This document shows positions 43,621-55,549 of a stretch of DNA of 64,000 nucleotides, piece after piece. The stretch's first letter is position 1. Every line of letters starts with the position of its first letter. Source of the DNA: Rehmannia glutinosa. Taxonomy: Eukaryota; Streptophyta; Magnoliopsida; Lamiales; Orobanchaceae. The stretch covers positions 31,720,317 through 31,784,316 of the forward strand of contig CM071931.1 of NCBI GenBank assembly GCA_016081115.2, in the 5' to 3' direction. A program made the translations under genes and the position numbers. Below the pieces are notes generated by a model, which searched no databases, was not told the DNA's origin, and saw nothing but the letters and a program-made list of their open reading frames with translations.

Positions 43621-44868
43621 GGGGGTATGACCACACTTTATGGAACATAAGGGAAGCTTCTGCTGCATTTTTAAATATGACAGAAGGTGTTGCCAAAAGT
43701 GTTGTAACACCAAAACCACAATTGCATGAAGTGTTGCTCAAAGTGTTGTAACACTAGAGGCAGACACAATAACAAGTTAAGTTTGAAGTATTACTGAAGA
43801 TGTGATAGCACCGAAGGTTACACACCCTGCAAAAGGTTTTAATGGAGTTGTTGGAACTAAGGTCTGAAATCTGTTAGAATAAGGTTCTAACTGGATTATT
43901 GGAACAAGGTTCTAACAAAATTAAAGGAAAGTGTCCGAGAGCCATAAAAGTTCTAGATAATATTTTGTCGAAAAAGGATACCAGAAATTGGAAAGGGAAG
44001 CTTTACTTTTTAGCAAACCACATAAAGGATAATACCTAGAAATGTGGGGGCGCTTTGGCTAAAGTAGAAGTACCCAAGAAAATAAATTCAACATTCATGA
44101 TATAAATAATGTTACAATTATTAAATCAAGAAATGTTGTATTTATAAAATGTATCTTTTCTTGCAAAGGAAAGAGATAAGTCTAGACATTTTCGTCGAAG
44201 ATACAATACTATTAGACAATTGATTTCGAATAAGGTTATTTCGATTGACTACGTGAAGTCAAAAGAAAACCTAGCGGATCCGCTCACAAAAGGAATAAAT
44301 TGAGATTAATTGTATAAATTGTTAAGGGGAATGGGTTTAAAATCCACAAAATAAAATGTTCATAGCGGTAACCCAACCTTGTGAATTGTAGATCCAAAAC
44401 CTTGGTTCAATGGGACAACTAAGTTATAAATATTCAGCCGAACTCTTGGAAAATATGTTAGCTCATTCACGGAACTTCCAAGTGAAATAGAAACCTACTG
44501 AATGTGGTGAGGTTAGTTTAAGACTTTTGATGATTCCTATACCGAAAGGTGGAATATAGCAGGATACTCTCCAATAGGAGATCACCTATATAAGTGAGAA
44601 GTAATAGCCACTTCAAAGATATGGTCTAGGGCCGAAATGGACACAATGTGAGAATAACAAGTGTTAGAATTATTATTGTGTAAATATTGTTGTCTCGGTT
44701 TATATAAACGGCTGAGTAATTCAAGACATCGCATCACTAATCAGCTAGTAAATCCGATAGTATTTTACTAAGGAATGTTCAAAGCCACAAGCTACCTATC
44801 CAAATGCAATAACAGTTCGCCGAGACTTTCAAGCGAATTCGCATACATGCATGCATTAATTTCATTCA
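43621..44868 (+). pseudogene. Deletion scar, RNase H tail and 3' region of the deleted copia element
   Basis: After gag, 43621-44180 shows no clear pol homology. At 44187-44302 the frame reads HFRRRYNTIRQLISNKVISI and DYVKSKENLADPLTKGIN, the very end of copia RNase H (NLADPLTKG motif), then a TGA. The remaining 560 bp to the purine tract is untranslated. Gag and RNase H ends are thus about 600 bp apart where an intact element has over 3 kb. Confidence 0.7.
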
Positions 44869-44878
44869 TGTGGGGGAT

Positions 44879-45182
44879 TGTGGGAATTTGGTTTAAGAAA
44901 AATGGGTGTTGACGCAATTTTGGCCAAATATTTAAGTGGGTTCCATTGGTGAAAAATGGAATTAAATGATATGGTAAAATTCTACTGAGTAGATGAGATT
45001 GGCATTTTTAATTTCTCAAAACCAATTCCGGGTGAATGAGAAATTAATGCTACAAATTAGCCACTTGAAAATAGAAATTGATATGAAAATTGGAAAATGT
45101 GGAGAAGGAGTAAAACTCCATCCCACATAGGAGAGATAACCAAAAATTGCTCTATTTATATAAGCCAAGTTTGACTAATGGG
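44879..45182 (+). repeat. 3' LTR of the deleted copia element (5' part only)
   Basis: It matches 41846-42160 with few changes and stops at ATGGG, where the Sirevirus LTR begins. The remainder must lie beyond the Sirevirus and is outside the window. Confidence 0.88.
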
Positions 45183-45960
45183 TGTTAGGGCGATTTTTTT
45201 TTTGCCCAAAAATAATTTTCTAAATTATAAAGATTGGTTTTTGATTTGTTTTGCCTTTCTAGACTTATGATATAATTAGGACTTTTTAGATAAGGGAAGA
45301 AATCATATTGATATGGTATTGATATATTAGGATTCTTGGATAGTTATCTTGTTTCCTAACATAAGTGATTTACTTGTCATATATTTGTATATATCTTCTT
45401 TCCTTGTGTATCAGGTCTCTTGAAGGGTTTGGACGGCTATATAAAGGGAAGAGGACGTCCATAATCTATACAAATGAAATATACCAGAGTTACAAGAGTC
45501 TTGAGAGAGTTAAAAGTCATACAAGCACAAGGAGTCTCACTGCCCAGGATGCGATCTCGAATGTGACTACATCTGAGATCACATTCAGCCCTACAGTTGT
45601 GTTTGTTAGGTTTTTCATCCATTGTTTTTTGTATTGTGATTAACGAAGTCCACACATGTCTATTGTTGGATGAGTTGAATTACCTAGAACAAATATACTC
45701 TAGATAGGAGTTTTTCGTTGAGTTTCTGCTAGTTGGATTTTAGTATTTTTGTATACAGAATCAAACTATTTTTACTAGTGGAAAGTTTTGCCATATTGAC
45801 TCGTCTACAAGCTTGTTGGCTTGTAGACAATTTTTATTTCGTGTGTCTCTTTATTGTTTTACAATATTTTGCTGGATGTGATTGTGAATGTGACCACATC
45901 TGCAATCACATCCTTACTCTGCAAAACTTTTTGGTAAATATCTGTGCTATAATTCTTTCA
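45183..45960 (+). repeat. 5' LTR of the Sirevirus
   Basis: It runs from TGTTAGGGCGATTTTT to CTATAATTCTTTCA and is followed directly by the primer-binding site. A TATA box TATATAAAGG is at 45438-45447. No second copy is available, so the left end rests on the break in the host LTR. Confidence 0.82.
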
Positions 45961-45962
45961 AT

Positions 45963-45974
45963 TGGTATCAGAGC
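45963..45974 (+). promoter_or_regulatory. Primer-binding site of the Sirevirus
   Basis: TGGTATCAGAGC two bases after the LTR is the perfect initiator-Met tRNA site. Confidence 0.9.
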
Positions 45975-46018
45975 TTACACTTGACGACACTAAGTGTTGA
46001 TCCTGAGTGTTTGTTAGC

Positions 46019-46996
46019 ATGGATACTCAAAATAACCCCACTTTTAGTCCCCCCATTCTTGTTGGCTCCAATTACTCTATTTGGAAAGTCAAAGTTCGAG
46101 CCTACATCAAATCAATTGATGAAAGGGCCTGACGTACAATCCTTACCAGGTGGTCACCTCCAAAACTCATCGATATGGATGGCGACTACAAGGACAAAGG
46201 AGAAATCGATTGGACTAATGATGAATTAATTTTGTCCAACTACAATTCTAAGGCTTTGATGGCAATCTTTGGTACTGTGGATCAAAATATGTTCAAAATC
46301 ATTGCTAATTTTTATGTGGTGGCCAAAGATGCATGGGATACTCGCAAAGTCATTGTGAGGGATCCGCAAGTGTGCGAAAAACCAAACTTAGGTTGCTCAC
46401 CAATAGGTTTGAAAACCTGAGAATGCGTGAGGATGAGAATATCACCACTTACAATGCCAATGTGTGATGTAGCCAATGAAGCTCAAGCCCTAGGTGAACC
46501 CATCTCAAATGAGAATCTTGTGAGCAAAATGTTGATATCTCTTCCCATTAGGTATAATATCAAAGTTTCATCCATAGAAGAAGCCCATGATGTGTCCACT
46601 TTAAGTCTCGAAAGACTTGCTAGCATTCTTCAAACCGATGAGATGAACATGGCTCAACAGATGGAGAGTTTGGGTCACAAAGTTGCTTTTCAAATTGAGT
46701 CTTCTTTTCAACTTGAGTCCCAAGTTACAAATGATTTTACTGACCTTACCAATGAGATCGAAAAATCTGATCTAGGAGATGATTCTATGGCCATGTACTC
46801 GAAAAAGTTTGATAAGATTCTTAAGCTCAAAAGTCATAAAAAGTCTCAAAATTTCACCAAGCCTTTTAAGTCTGAGTCAAGCAAGTTTCCTCAAAAGCAC
46901 ACCTTTGATAAAAGTCAAGAACGTTTTTCTGGTGATAAATCGAACAAATCTGACACTAAGACTCTTGACTCCATTAGGTGTAGGGCATGTACTGGG
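46019..46996 (+). pseudogene. Sirevirus Gag, N-terminal part up to the split zinc knuckle
   Basis: From ATG 46019 the Gag begins MDTQNNPTFSPPILVGSNYS, in the usual copia form (NYSxWKxKVRAYIKSIDE). Frameshifts near 46130 and 46400 separate WTNDELILSNYNSKALMAIF and the central core, then VANEAQALGEPISNENLVSK and ISLPIRYNIKVSSIEEAHD are in one frame to the end. The knuckle starts IRCRACTG at about 46974 and is cut there. It continues as YGHYAAQC at 52298. Gag packages the RNA; the insertion removed this. Confidence 0.85.
46992..46996. repeat. Target site duplication CTGGG of A3 (left copy)
   Basis: CTGGG before the A3 5' LTR is repeated at 52293-52297 after its 3' LTR. Removing A3 restores the knuckle codons TGT ACT GGG TAT GGT CAC. 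Confidence 0.92.
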
Positions 46997-48483
46997 TGTT
47001 AGATAAATGTTTTTATCATGATTTTGATGATTTTGTTCGATTTTGTTCAAATGAGTTTTTAAACCAAAATAATGTCCCTAAATGTTGTCTAAATACTTCC
47101 GATCGACTTAAAATATTTTTTATTATTTTTCGGAGTATTTTTTGGAGTTTATTTTCGATAAAAAATTGGACAACACATTTGTTTTAGGCTCGACCGGTCG
47201 CCCTATAGGGAAACCCGTACCTGAGTTGAGTTTTGAAACAGAAAAAGGGACGTAGAAAAATTGAGGAAGGGTGACGGTCGCCGACCGGGCGACCGTGGTA
47301 CGGGAGTCCCTCTTTTGGTTCATCTTTCTGTTTCGTATTTTTTCGGTCAACATCTTTCTTTTCGTATTTTTATCAACCCCAACCGGTCAACATTGATTTC
47401 AAGAAAAATGGACTATAGAAAAATTGAGGGAGGAAATCACTCCCTCCGACCGTCCCCCTGTGTAAAATTTGCAAGAAATTCAATTTTTTCAATCTCAAAT
47501 CATCATATATCTTGTTGTAGTCGAGCACTTTCGGTGCACAAATTTGAGGTCCCCTTGTTTAGAAATTCAATTTTAATCTTATTTTGGTCATCATTCAACA
47601 CAATTTGCATTTTATCAATAGAAACTGGGTGATCATTTTGACTTTTCCCTATTTTGTGGGATTGATTTCTAAAGACTATATTGATGATTTTAAATGGTTT
47701 TTTTTAAAGCAAATCACTCCCCAAGGAGGAGCCTATGTCGGAAATCAAAGCCAAGACCTCTCATATTAATAGAGGCTTCATTCAAGCAACAAGATACAAC
47801 ACTGGACTACACAAGCAAAGAGCAATCAAGCAAATACTTTCATATATCTTGTTGTATTAGCCTTAGCACTTTCACTTGCACAAATTTGAGGTCTAGGCTT
47901 TTAATTCTTGATTACACTTCAAAGAAAGACCATGCTTGTTAAAGACTTTAACAAGGAAAACTTAGTTGTACTCATATTGTATCAATCATTATTGAGTTGT
48001 AATCTTGATTTTGGTCATCATTCAACACAAGACATCCTTGTGAGTATTCTTGTGGTAATAATACACAAGATTGGGTGATCTAGGTGATAGGTGTTTGAAG
48101 GTTGTGGTAATCTTCAAAGGTGTTGTAAGAGGGTTGTGGTAATCCTCAAGGTGGTGAAAGAGGGTTGTGGTAATCCTCAAGGTGTTGTATTAATTTTTGT
48201 TAGAAAATTAATTAAAAATTTTTTTCTTTTTGAAATTCATCCGATTGCAAAAGGATATCTTGGGGTGGTAGAGGATTAGGTTTGAAAATAGGTGGGTTGA
48301 ACCTCTATAAATCGAAGTGTGTTGTTTAAATTTCGCCTAATTTAGCATTTCATCTTTGCTTGAGTTTTTCAAGAAAATACAAAAATTTGAAAAAAGAGGG
48401 CAAAAAAAAAACCGAGATAATCTATTCACCCCACAAAAGATATGGGAAAATCTGAAAAAGATTATCGTAGCCACTGACTAACA
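46997..48483 (+). repeat. 5' LTR of A3
   Basis: Starts TGTTAGATAAATGTTTTTAT, ends CCACTGACTAACA. It contains CGACCGGTCG-like sites (47190-47450) and a hairpin repeat array (48085-48190). It carries more insertions and duplicated scraps than the 3' copy (1487 against 1240 bp): for example the block TTTGGTCATCATTCAACACA occurs at 47583 and again near 48010. Confidence 0.9.
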
Positions 48484-48485
48484 AG

Positions 48486-48499
48486 TGGTATCGTGAGCC
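48486..48499 (+). promoter_or_regulatory. Primer-binding site of A3
   Basis: TGGTATCGTGAGCC is a damaged form of the initiator-Met tRNA site with two added bases. It lies two bases after the LTR as in A1. Confidence 0.7.
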
Positions 48500-48541
48500 A
48501 AACTCGCTAGCTAGCTCTGCCCGAGTAAAGAGGAAAGATCC

Positions 48542-49015
48542 ATGGCTACAAATGATGCTCATCTCACCACTTTTGTAGGTAAAAGGGCGCCTCCACCAAC
48601 AAGCCACCACTATTCGACGCCAACAACTATGCATTTTGGAAAACCGTATGGAGTGCTTCCTTACAAGCTTAAGTTTTTGGTGCGGGTTCGACATTTGGAA
48701 TGTGGTCATTGAAGGAGTTGATCAACCAACCAAGAAATCGGAGGATGGGACCTCAACTTTTTTGTTTTTGTCAAAAGAACAAAAAAGGGCAAGATTGCTT
48801 ACTTGTGCAAATTTATGTTGATGATATTATTTTTGGTGCTACTAATGATTCCTTGTGCAAGAAATTCTCTAAGTTGATGCAAGGTGAATTTGAGATGAGT
48901 ATGATGGGGGAGCTCAACTTCTTTCTTGGACTCCAAATTAAGCAATGCCAAGAAGGCATATACATTTCGCAATCAAAATATACAAAAAGAGCTTTTGAAA
49001 AAGTTCGGCATTGAA
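48542..49015 (+). pseudogene. A3 gag start fused to reverse transcriptase
   Basis: ATG 48542 (MATNDAHLTTFVGKRAPPPT) and the following SHHYS segment match the A1 Gag start. Near 48765-48785 gag homology ends (NRRMGPQL) and RT begins (KGQDCLLVQI, the intact box YVDDIIFGATN, SKLMQGEFEMSMMGELNFFL, GLQIKQCQEGIYISQSKYTK). One frame, 48700-49014, crosses the joint. It is a deletion scar and not a functional fusion, since the Gag part itself is frameshifted. It shows that about 3.3 kb of internal sequence was lost. Confidence 0.82.
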
Positions 49016-49790
49016 GAAGGAAAAGAACTGTTTTACCCCGGCAACAAATGTCAAAATTGACAAAGATGAAGAAAAAAGGCAAGTTCGTGGATGAATCAAA
49101 GTATCGAGGTATGATTGATAGTTTACTTTATTTAACCGCTTCAAAGTCAAGAAGATAGAGGACATTCTTCATGCCGTATGCCTATGTGCTCGTTTTCAAA
49201 GCAATCCCAAAAAGCCTAAAAATCTCATATGAGTCTTTGTTAAAAGAATTTTTGATATTTGAAAGGCACCATTCAATATGGTCTATTTTATCAAAGAATG
49301 AAAATTTTTCTCTTAAACGTTATAGTGATTCGGATTATTCGATTTTACTTGGAAATATTGATGATCGGAAAAGTACTTCCGGATCATGTCAATGTTTTTT
49401 AGCGATTGCCTAGTTTCTTGGTTTTCAAAGAAGCAAAAAGCGTAAAGTTTCTCTTTCAACGGCAAGGGCAAATTTATTGAATATATTTCCGCCGCTTTTT
49501 GTTGTACTCAACTTCTTTGGATGAAACAAACCTTAGCGGATTACAAATGCTCTTTTGAAAACATCCTATCTTTTTGTGATAATATATCCGCTATAAATAT
49601 TGCTCAAAACCCGGTTCATCATAATTTTTGATATTTAAACATATTGAGATTTTATCGAAAACATTATTTTCTAAGGGATTGTGTTTCAAAACCAAAAATT
49701 GAGATATCTTTTGTACCATCTCAAGATCAATTAGCGGACATTTTTACAAAACCGCGGATTATCTGAAAACAGACTTTTGCATCCATACAA
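49016..49790 (+). pseudogene. A3 RT end and RNase H
   Basis: Readable pieces in changing frames: MIDSLLYLTASKSRR, ICLCARFQSNPKKP-like residues, FSLKRYSDSDY and GNIDDRKSTSGSCQ, LLWMKQTLADYKCSFE, and KIEISFVPSQDQLADIFTKP. The order is RNase H as in A1 with many indels. The domain ends near 49760. Confidence 0.8.
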
Positions 49791-51052
49791 GTTCATCTCG
49801 GTTAGGCATAATGCATTTTGAATGAGGTTTACATTTACATTTTGCATATTTTTAAAACTTAGACTTTTGCATCCATACAAGGCGGAAAATCGGATTTTTG
49901 GTTGAAAATTTCGGATTTTGAAAAACTTGACAAAACGGATTTTTGGTTGAAAAGAGATTGAGGGAGGGCAAGAGGCCGCCCTCAACGTCGACCGGTAGCC
50001 CTCAACCACAACCGGTCGCCCTGGGCTATATTTTGGATTAAAACCGTTCTGTCTTCATCATTCGACATTTTAACTTATTTTTGTCATTTCTCGTCCCCTT
50101 TGCCAAATTCACACAAATTTCACTCAAAATGATTTTCATGCATTCAATTCATATCTTGAACCTTATATAGCATGTTTATCATCATAATTGCTCATCTTTA
50201 CCGATCGAATGGTAAGAATTTTCCTTTCTTTGCTCAATTGGGTTGAACCTTTGAGCTTGTGGCTTTCGTGTATATTTTTTTTTGAAATTATCTTATGATC
50301 ATGTTGAGTTTAATTGTTATATTGTATTGTATGATGTTTGATGTGAATTGGTGATGAAATTTTTTGGCTTGATTCATTTAGAAGGGCTCTATACAACTTC
50401 TTTTAATTTTTACGCCCACAAGGTGTTCGATGAAATGTCACAATGAATATTTCAACTTCTACATGATTCTCTTGCTTCCAAAAGTCTTAAATATTTATTG
50501 CGATCATGTTTTGGCAAATAAAACGAGCAAATGAACTCTTCATGATACATTTCTCCCATTTTCCTTGGATTTTAAGCCTAAATTGCTCAATGGTTGATAA
50601 ACCGTCTCTTTGGCGCACTTTGATGTAATTGTATGATGTTTTTATCATCCTAACATTCTTTTTGATGATTCCAAAGGGGGAGAAACAGGAAATTGGCTCG
50701 TTAGCCAAAAAAAGCTAATAAAAGCTCGTAATAAAAGCTATAAGCTATGGCTTCCTAAAACCAAGTATACCTAGTCCATGGCTTGTATTATGGACTCAAT
50801 TGCAAAAGATTATAAGTATTGTGACAGGGGGAGCTTCTAAGCTTATGATGTTTATATGCATCTTATATAAGCTTGTTATAGCTTGTGCTTCTAGCTTATG
50901 CAAATCTCTTGTTGATATGCTCATAGATAGGGGGAGCTTTGTATGGAATGTTTTTAATGGATAGTTCACTCGTAAAACCGGAAAACTTATTCGTTTTCAA
51001 AATCGTCCTCGAGAAAATTGTTTTGGTTTGTAATCATCAAAAAGGGGGAGTT
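49791..51052 (+). promoter_or_regulatory. A3 3' non-coding region with four polypurine tracts
   Basis: G-rich purine tracts are at 50674-50685 (AAAGGGGGAGAA), 50825-50833 (CAGGGGGAG), 50929-50936 (TAGGGGGAG) and 51041-51050 (AAAGGGGGAG, next to the LTR). The same set is seen in A1 and A4. A CGACCGGT-like cluster lies at 49985-50030. No gene is present. Confidence 0.72.
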
Positions 51053-52292
51053 TGTTAGCTAAATGTTTTTATCACGATTTTGATGATTTTGTTCGATTTT
51101 GTTCAAATGAGTTTTTAAACCAAAACAATGTCCCTAAATGTTGTCTAAATACTTCCGATCGACTTAAAATATTTTTACTATTTTTTGGAGTTTATTTTCG
51201 ATAAAAAATTAGACAACACATTTGTTTTAGGCTCGACCGGTCGCCCTATAGGGCAACCCGTACCTGAGTTGAGTTTTGAAATAGAAAAAGGGACGTAGAA
51301 AAATTGAGGGAGGGCGACCGGTCGACCAGGTGGTCGATCGGTGAGGGCAACCGGTACCTGGGAGTCCCTCTTTTGGTTCAGTCTTCTCTGTTTCGTATTT
51401 TTATCAACTCCAACCGGTCAACATCAAGGGCGAACGGTCGCACCCCCCTCCGACCGGTCCCCCTGTGTAAAAATTGCAGAAATTCAATTTCAATCTTATC
51501 TCTGCACGACCGGTCGCACCCCTTGTTTATCAAAGAAACTATCCGTTGCATTTTAGACAACTTTTCCCTATTTTGTGGGATTGATTTCTAAGAGCTATAT
51601 TGATGATTTTAAATGGTTTCTTTTGCAGCAAATCACTCCCCAAGGAGGAGCCTATGTTTGAAATCAAAGCCAAGACCTCTCCAATAAATAGAGGCTTCAT
51701 TCAAGCAGCAAGATACAACACTCTACACAAGCACAGAGCAATCAAGCAAACACTTTCATATATCTTGTTGTATTAGCCTTAACACTTTCACTTGCACAAA
51801 TTTGAGGTCTAGGCTTTCAATTCTTGATTACACTTGTACTCATATTTTATCAATCATTATTGAGTTGTAATCTTGATTTTGGTCATCATTCAATACAAGA
51901 CATCCTTGTGAGTATTCTTGTGGTAAGAATACACTTGCGTGATCAAGGTGATAGGTGTTTGAAGGTTGTGGTAATCTTCAAAGGTGTTGTAAGAGGGTTG
52001 TGGTAATCCTCAAGGTGGTGAAAGAGGGTTGTGGTAATCCTCAAGGTGTTGTATTAATTTTTGGTAAATTAATAAAATCTTTTTTTCTTTTTGAAATCCA
52101 TCCCGGATATACTGGGGTGGTAGAGGATTAGGCCCTAGGTGGGTTGAACCTCTATAAATAGAAGTGTGTTGTTTAAATTCCGCACTTAGCATTTCATCTT
52201 TGCTTGAGTTTTTCGAAAAAGAGGGCAAAATCTGAAAAACCGAGATAATCTATTCACCCCCCTCTAGATTATCGTAGCCACTTGGACTAACA
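51053..52292 (+). repeat. 3' LTR of A3
   Basis: TGTTAGCTAAATGTTTTTAT to CCACTTGGACTAACA. It has well-kept CGACCGGTCG palindromes (51232-51510), a TATA-like AATAAATAGAGG (51683-51694) and the hairpin repeats at 51955-52050. It is followed by the CTGGG duplication. Confidence 0.92.
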
Positions 52293-52835
52293 CTGGGTAT
52301 GGTCACTATGCTGCCCAATGTGCTAATACTCTTATGAAAAAGGGAATGAGCCTGACTGTGACATTGAGTGATAATGAATCTGACAGTGAGAAGAATGAAC
52401 AGGAAGAAACCAAGGTTCTGACCACTTTGGTGAAAGATCGAAAGTCTCTCCAAATAAATCCTTCAGGTGTGGCGCAGGTGTGGCCCGAGATGTGATCACA
52501 CCTTCACTGGTCACATCTGAGGTCACATCTGATAAACCGAATCTCTTATCTGTATCTAACCTTTTTTATTTCAATTCTACCTCTTCCTCGATGATGTTGA
52601 TGATGGATGATGAGAGTCGATGATGACAGTCCGGAGGATTGGTGAAAAGGATTAAAGTGAACGAGATGCTGAAAAAGGAGAATGATCGACTCATGAAGGA
52701 GAATGATGATCAAAGAGAAGTGGTTACCAGGTTGGAGGCCTCTCTTACAAAGAAAGAACTTGAGTTCGAAAAGGTAAAGTCTAAACTTGAAGAGTCTCTT
52801 GAAAGCAAAACTGGATGATATTCTTTCCATGGGTA
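52293..52835 (+). pseudogene. Sirevirus Gag, continuation after A3
   Basis: It starts with the second half of the first knuckle (YGHYAAQCANTLMKKGMSLT), then acidic SDNESDSEKNEQEETK, a stop-rich middle, and a coiled coil (MLKKENDRLMKENDDQREV, LEASLTKKELEFEKVKSKL). Knuckle, acidic segment and coiled coil are the arrangement of Sirevirus Gag. A frame change near 52815 leads into the next feature. Confidence 0.78.
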
Positions 52836-53944
52836 GTGATGATAAGACTGGGCTTGGTTATAAAACTCCAGTTTTTGTAAAAGCAAAAGAACAAGGAGAA
52901 TCCTCAGATTCCTCCAACAATCAAATGATTTTTTCCCAGAAGTCTAAACCACGAAAACGACACTTTATCTATCATTATTGTCATGCTCCTGGACACATAA
53001 AACCATTTTGTTATAAACTAAAATCGAATTTAAGGTCTGGACGTCAGATGTCATCGCAGATGTTACGACATCCTCGTAATCATTTTTCAAAATCTGTCTG
53101 GGTCAAAAAATCTGATGTTAAATGTCATGTTATCTATACTTCCTTGAGATCTAACGTTACAGGATCTTGGTACTTCGATAGTGGATGCTCACGACATATG
53201 ACAAGTACCTTGGAGTATTTAATTGACTATGAAATTTACAATGGTGGCAATGTTACCTACGGAGGTGGAGCCAAAGGGAAGATTGTTGGGAAAGAGACGC
53301 TGAACGTTGAAGGACTACCCAAGCTTCGAAATATGCTTCATGTAGTTGGTCTTAATGCTAATCTCATCAGCATAAGTCAACTATGTGATGATGATCTTTA
53401 CGTAAAGTTCAACAAAAATTCTTGTGAAGTGTTTGATGAAGCTGACAAGTGTATCCTTACTGGCTTGAGGTCGTCTGACAACTGCTATCAGTATTGTAAT
53501 GAGCAACTCTGTAATAGGGCACACACTAATGACACTGATTTGTGGCATCAAAAATTAGGTCACGTTAGTCATAAAAAGCTAATGGAACTTCTAAAATTTG
53601 AAGCTGCTATTGGTTTGCCTAAACTATCTACGAAAAGTGTCAGTGTGTGTGAAAGTTGTCAAAGGGGTAAACAAAAGAGAATGTCGCATCAAATGACATC
53701 ACATTTCCACACCACTAGATGTCTGGAGTTAGTTCATATGGATCTCATGGGTCCTATTGAGGTTGAGAGTGTGGGTGGTAGGAAGTACTCTTATGTGATT
53801 GTCGATGATTTTTCACATTATACGTGGACTTATTTTTTATGTGAAAAATCTGAAACTTTTGATTTCTTTAGAAGCTGGCATAAAAAGGTTTGTAACTTGT
53901 ATAATTTAACTGTTGCCAGAATTAGATCGGACCATGGTAAATAA
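52836..53944 (+). pseudogene. Sirevirus Gag end, protease, GPR and integrase start
   Basis: One frame (385 codons from 52787) has LGYKTPVFVKAKEQGE, a second knuckle-like HYCHAPGHIKPFCYK (its first Cys is Tyr in FIYHYC), WVKKSDVKCHV, the protease site GSWYFDSGCSRHMTS with Asp intact (about 53165-53205), LISISQLCDDDL, the GPR motif DLWHQKLGHVSHKKLMELL, the CESCQRGKQKR zinc part, and integrase LVHMDLMGPIEV, VIVDDFSHYTWTYF and ARIRSDHGK. A TAA at 53942 stands where GKEFEN is expected. The protease cuts the Gag-Pol polyprotein. Confidence 0.88.
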
Positions 53945-55549
53945 TTTGAGAATTCTTCTGTCTCGTCCTTCTGTGATAGAAAGGGGATTTCTCATGAATT
54001 TTCTGCACCTAAAACTCCGCGATAAAATGGAGTGGCAGAAAGGAAAAATCGTACATTGCAAGAGATAGCCCGTGTTATGCTTAGTTCAAAAAAACTTTCT
54101 AAAAGGTTTTGGGCTGAAGCTCTGAATACTGCTTGCCATATAGCTAATCGTGTATATTTGATGCTTGGATGTTCTATGACCCCGTATGAAATACTTATGG
54201 GAAAGAAACCTAACCTAAAATATTTTCATGTTTTTGGGTGTGTGTGCTATGTACTGAATGATCGTGATAATCTTGGTAAATTCGATTCCAAAAGTGACAA
54301 GTGTCTTTTTCTAGGCTACACTTCGAATAGTCATGCCTATCGAGTTTATAATCTTTGTACTAAGACGATCATGGAATCTGTAAATATTGTCTTCGATGAT
54401 CTCTCAGATATTGCAGGTAAGAGTGAAGAAGATGATGTTGTGGATCTGCTCGAGTTTGTTGAGACTGCCCCAGCAAAGGATGTAGGCATAAATGTGATGG
54501 AGAATGCGACTGAAGTCCCATCCACAGCCGTCTTAAATGCAGAACCAAATGTGACGGCATCTGAGCCCACATCCGTGTCTGCTGCAGCTGAGTCAGACTC
54601 TGACTCTGACTTTGAACCTGTTGAAGAAATTAATAATCCAATCGTGGATCATGGCAGTGACATACCTACAAGGATTCAGAAAAATCACGCTACGTCTCAG
54701 ATCATTGGTAACACTACTGATGGTATTAAGACAAGAGGGAAAGGTAGAGTGAACTATCGTGATATGGTAAGAATGGTTTGCTTGTCTACTGATTGTACCA
54801 ATGTGAGAACATGTTGTTTTGTGTCCAATGTTGAACCTAAAAATGTTGTTGAAGCGCTTAAAGATGAATTTTGGATACATGCTATGCAAGAGGAACTAGA
54901 TCAATTTGTCAAAAATGATGTGTGGTTTTTAGTCCCTAGGCCAGAGGATGTTAATGTGATTGGGACAAAATGGATTTTTAAAAATAAAACGGATGAATCT
55001 GGCAAAATTGTCCGCAACAAAGCTCGATTAGTCGCTCAAGGGTACACACAGGTTGATGGGGTGGATTTCGATGAAACCTTCGCTCCTGTAGCCCGTATTG
55101 AGTCCATACACTTGTTGCTTGCTATTGCATGTTACTTGGGTTTAACTCTTCACCAAATGGATGTCAAAAGTGCCTTCTTAAACGATTTTCTAGAAGAAGA
55201 AGCTTTTGTTGAACAACCTAAAGGCTTTGAGGACCCTTTTAAGCCTAACCACGTGTATAAGCTTAAAAAGGCTCTCTATGGTCTCAAACAAGCCCCTAGA
55301 GTTTGGTACGGTAGGCTAACTGAGTATCTTCTTCAAATTGGTTTTAAACGTGGTGAAGTTGATAAAACCCTGTTCACTCAAAGGAAAAAGCACGACATCA
55401 TGATTGCTCAAATCTATGTCGATGACATTGTTTTTGGTTCCTCCTCTGATAAATTGTTAAAGGAATTCATTGCTTGCATGTCCTCCACTTTTGAAATGAG
55501 TATGGCAGGTGAGTTAAGTTACTTCCTGGGCTTGCAAATTAACAATTAA
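53945..55549 (+). pseudogene. Sirevirus integrase end and reverse transcriptase
   Basis: After another stop in TPRQNG (54025, Gln to TAA) the 505-codon frame starts MAERKNRTLQEIARVMLSSK, keeping the catalytic Glu. It continues with FGCVCYVLNDRDNLGKFDSK, an acidic linker (EEDDVVDLLEFVE), then RT: GTKWIFKNKTDESGKIVRNK, DETFAPVARIESIHLLLAIA, QMDVKSAFLNDFLEEEAF, YGLKQAPRVWYGRLTEYLL and the intact box YVDDIVFGSSSDK, ending LSYFLGLQINN. Both RT aspartates are present. A frameshift at 55549 separates it from RNase H. It is the best preserved RT in the window. Confidence 0.9.

Larger units (their letters stand above)
41846..45182 (+). mobile_element. Internally deleted Ty1/copia element
   Basis: The 5' LTR starts at 41846 (TGTTGGAATTTGG) and the 3' LTR at 44879 (TGTGGGAATTTGG). 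They match for 300 bp until the second is cut at 45182 by the Sirevirus. Between them are a copia gag (42985 to about 43600), about 600 bp without clear homology, the last 40 codons of RNase H (44187-44302), a 3' untranslated part and a polypurine tract GTGGGGGAT (44870-44878). Protease, integrase and RT are gone, so the element depended on others. A TATA box CTATAAATATG is at 42616-42626. Confidence 0.85.
46997..52292 (+). mobile_element. Family A copia element A3, internally deleted
   Basis: It has two complete family A LTRs (46997-48483 and 51053-52292), a primer-binding site, the first 70 or so codons of gag fused to RT near 48765, RNase H, a 1.26-kb 3' region with several polypurine tracts, and CTGGG duplications. 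Most of gag, protease, integrase and half of RT are missing, giving 5.3 kb against about 8.6 kb for A1. It sits within the Gag knuckle of the Sirevirus in the same orientation. Confidence 0.9.

Noticed and set aside
48700..49014. A genuine Gag-RT fusion gene in A3
   Set aside because: The Gag part is frameshifted before the joint, so the open frame across it is a deletion scar.
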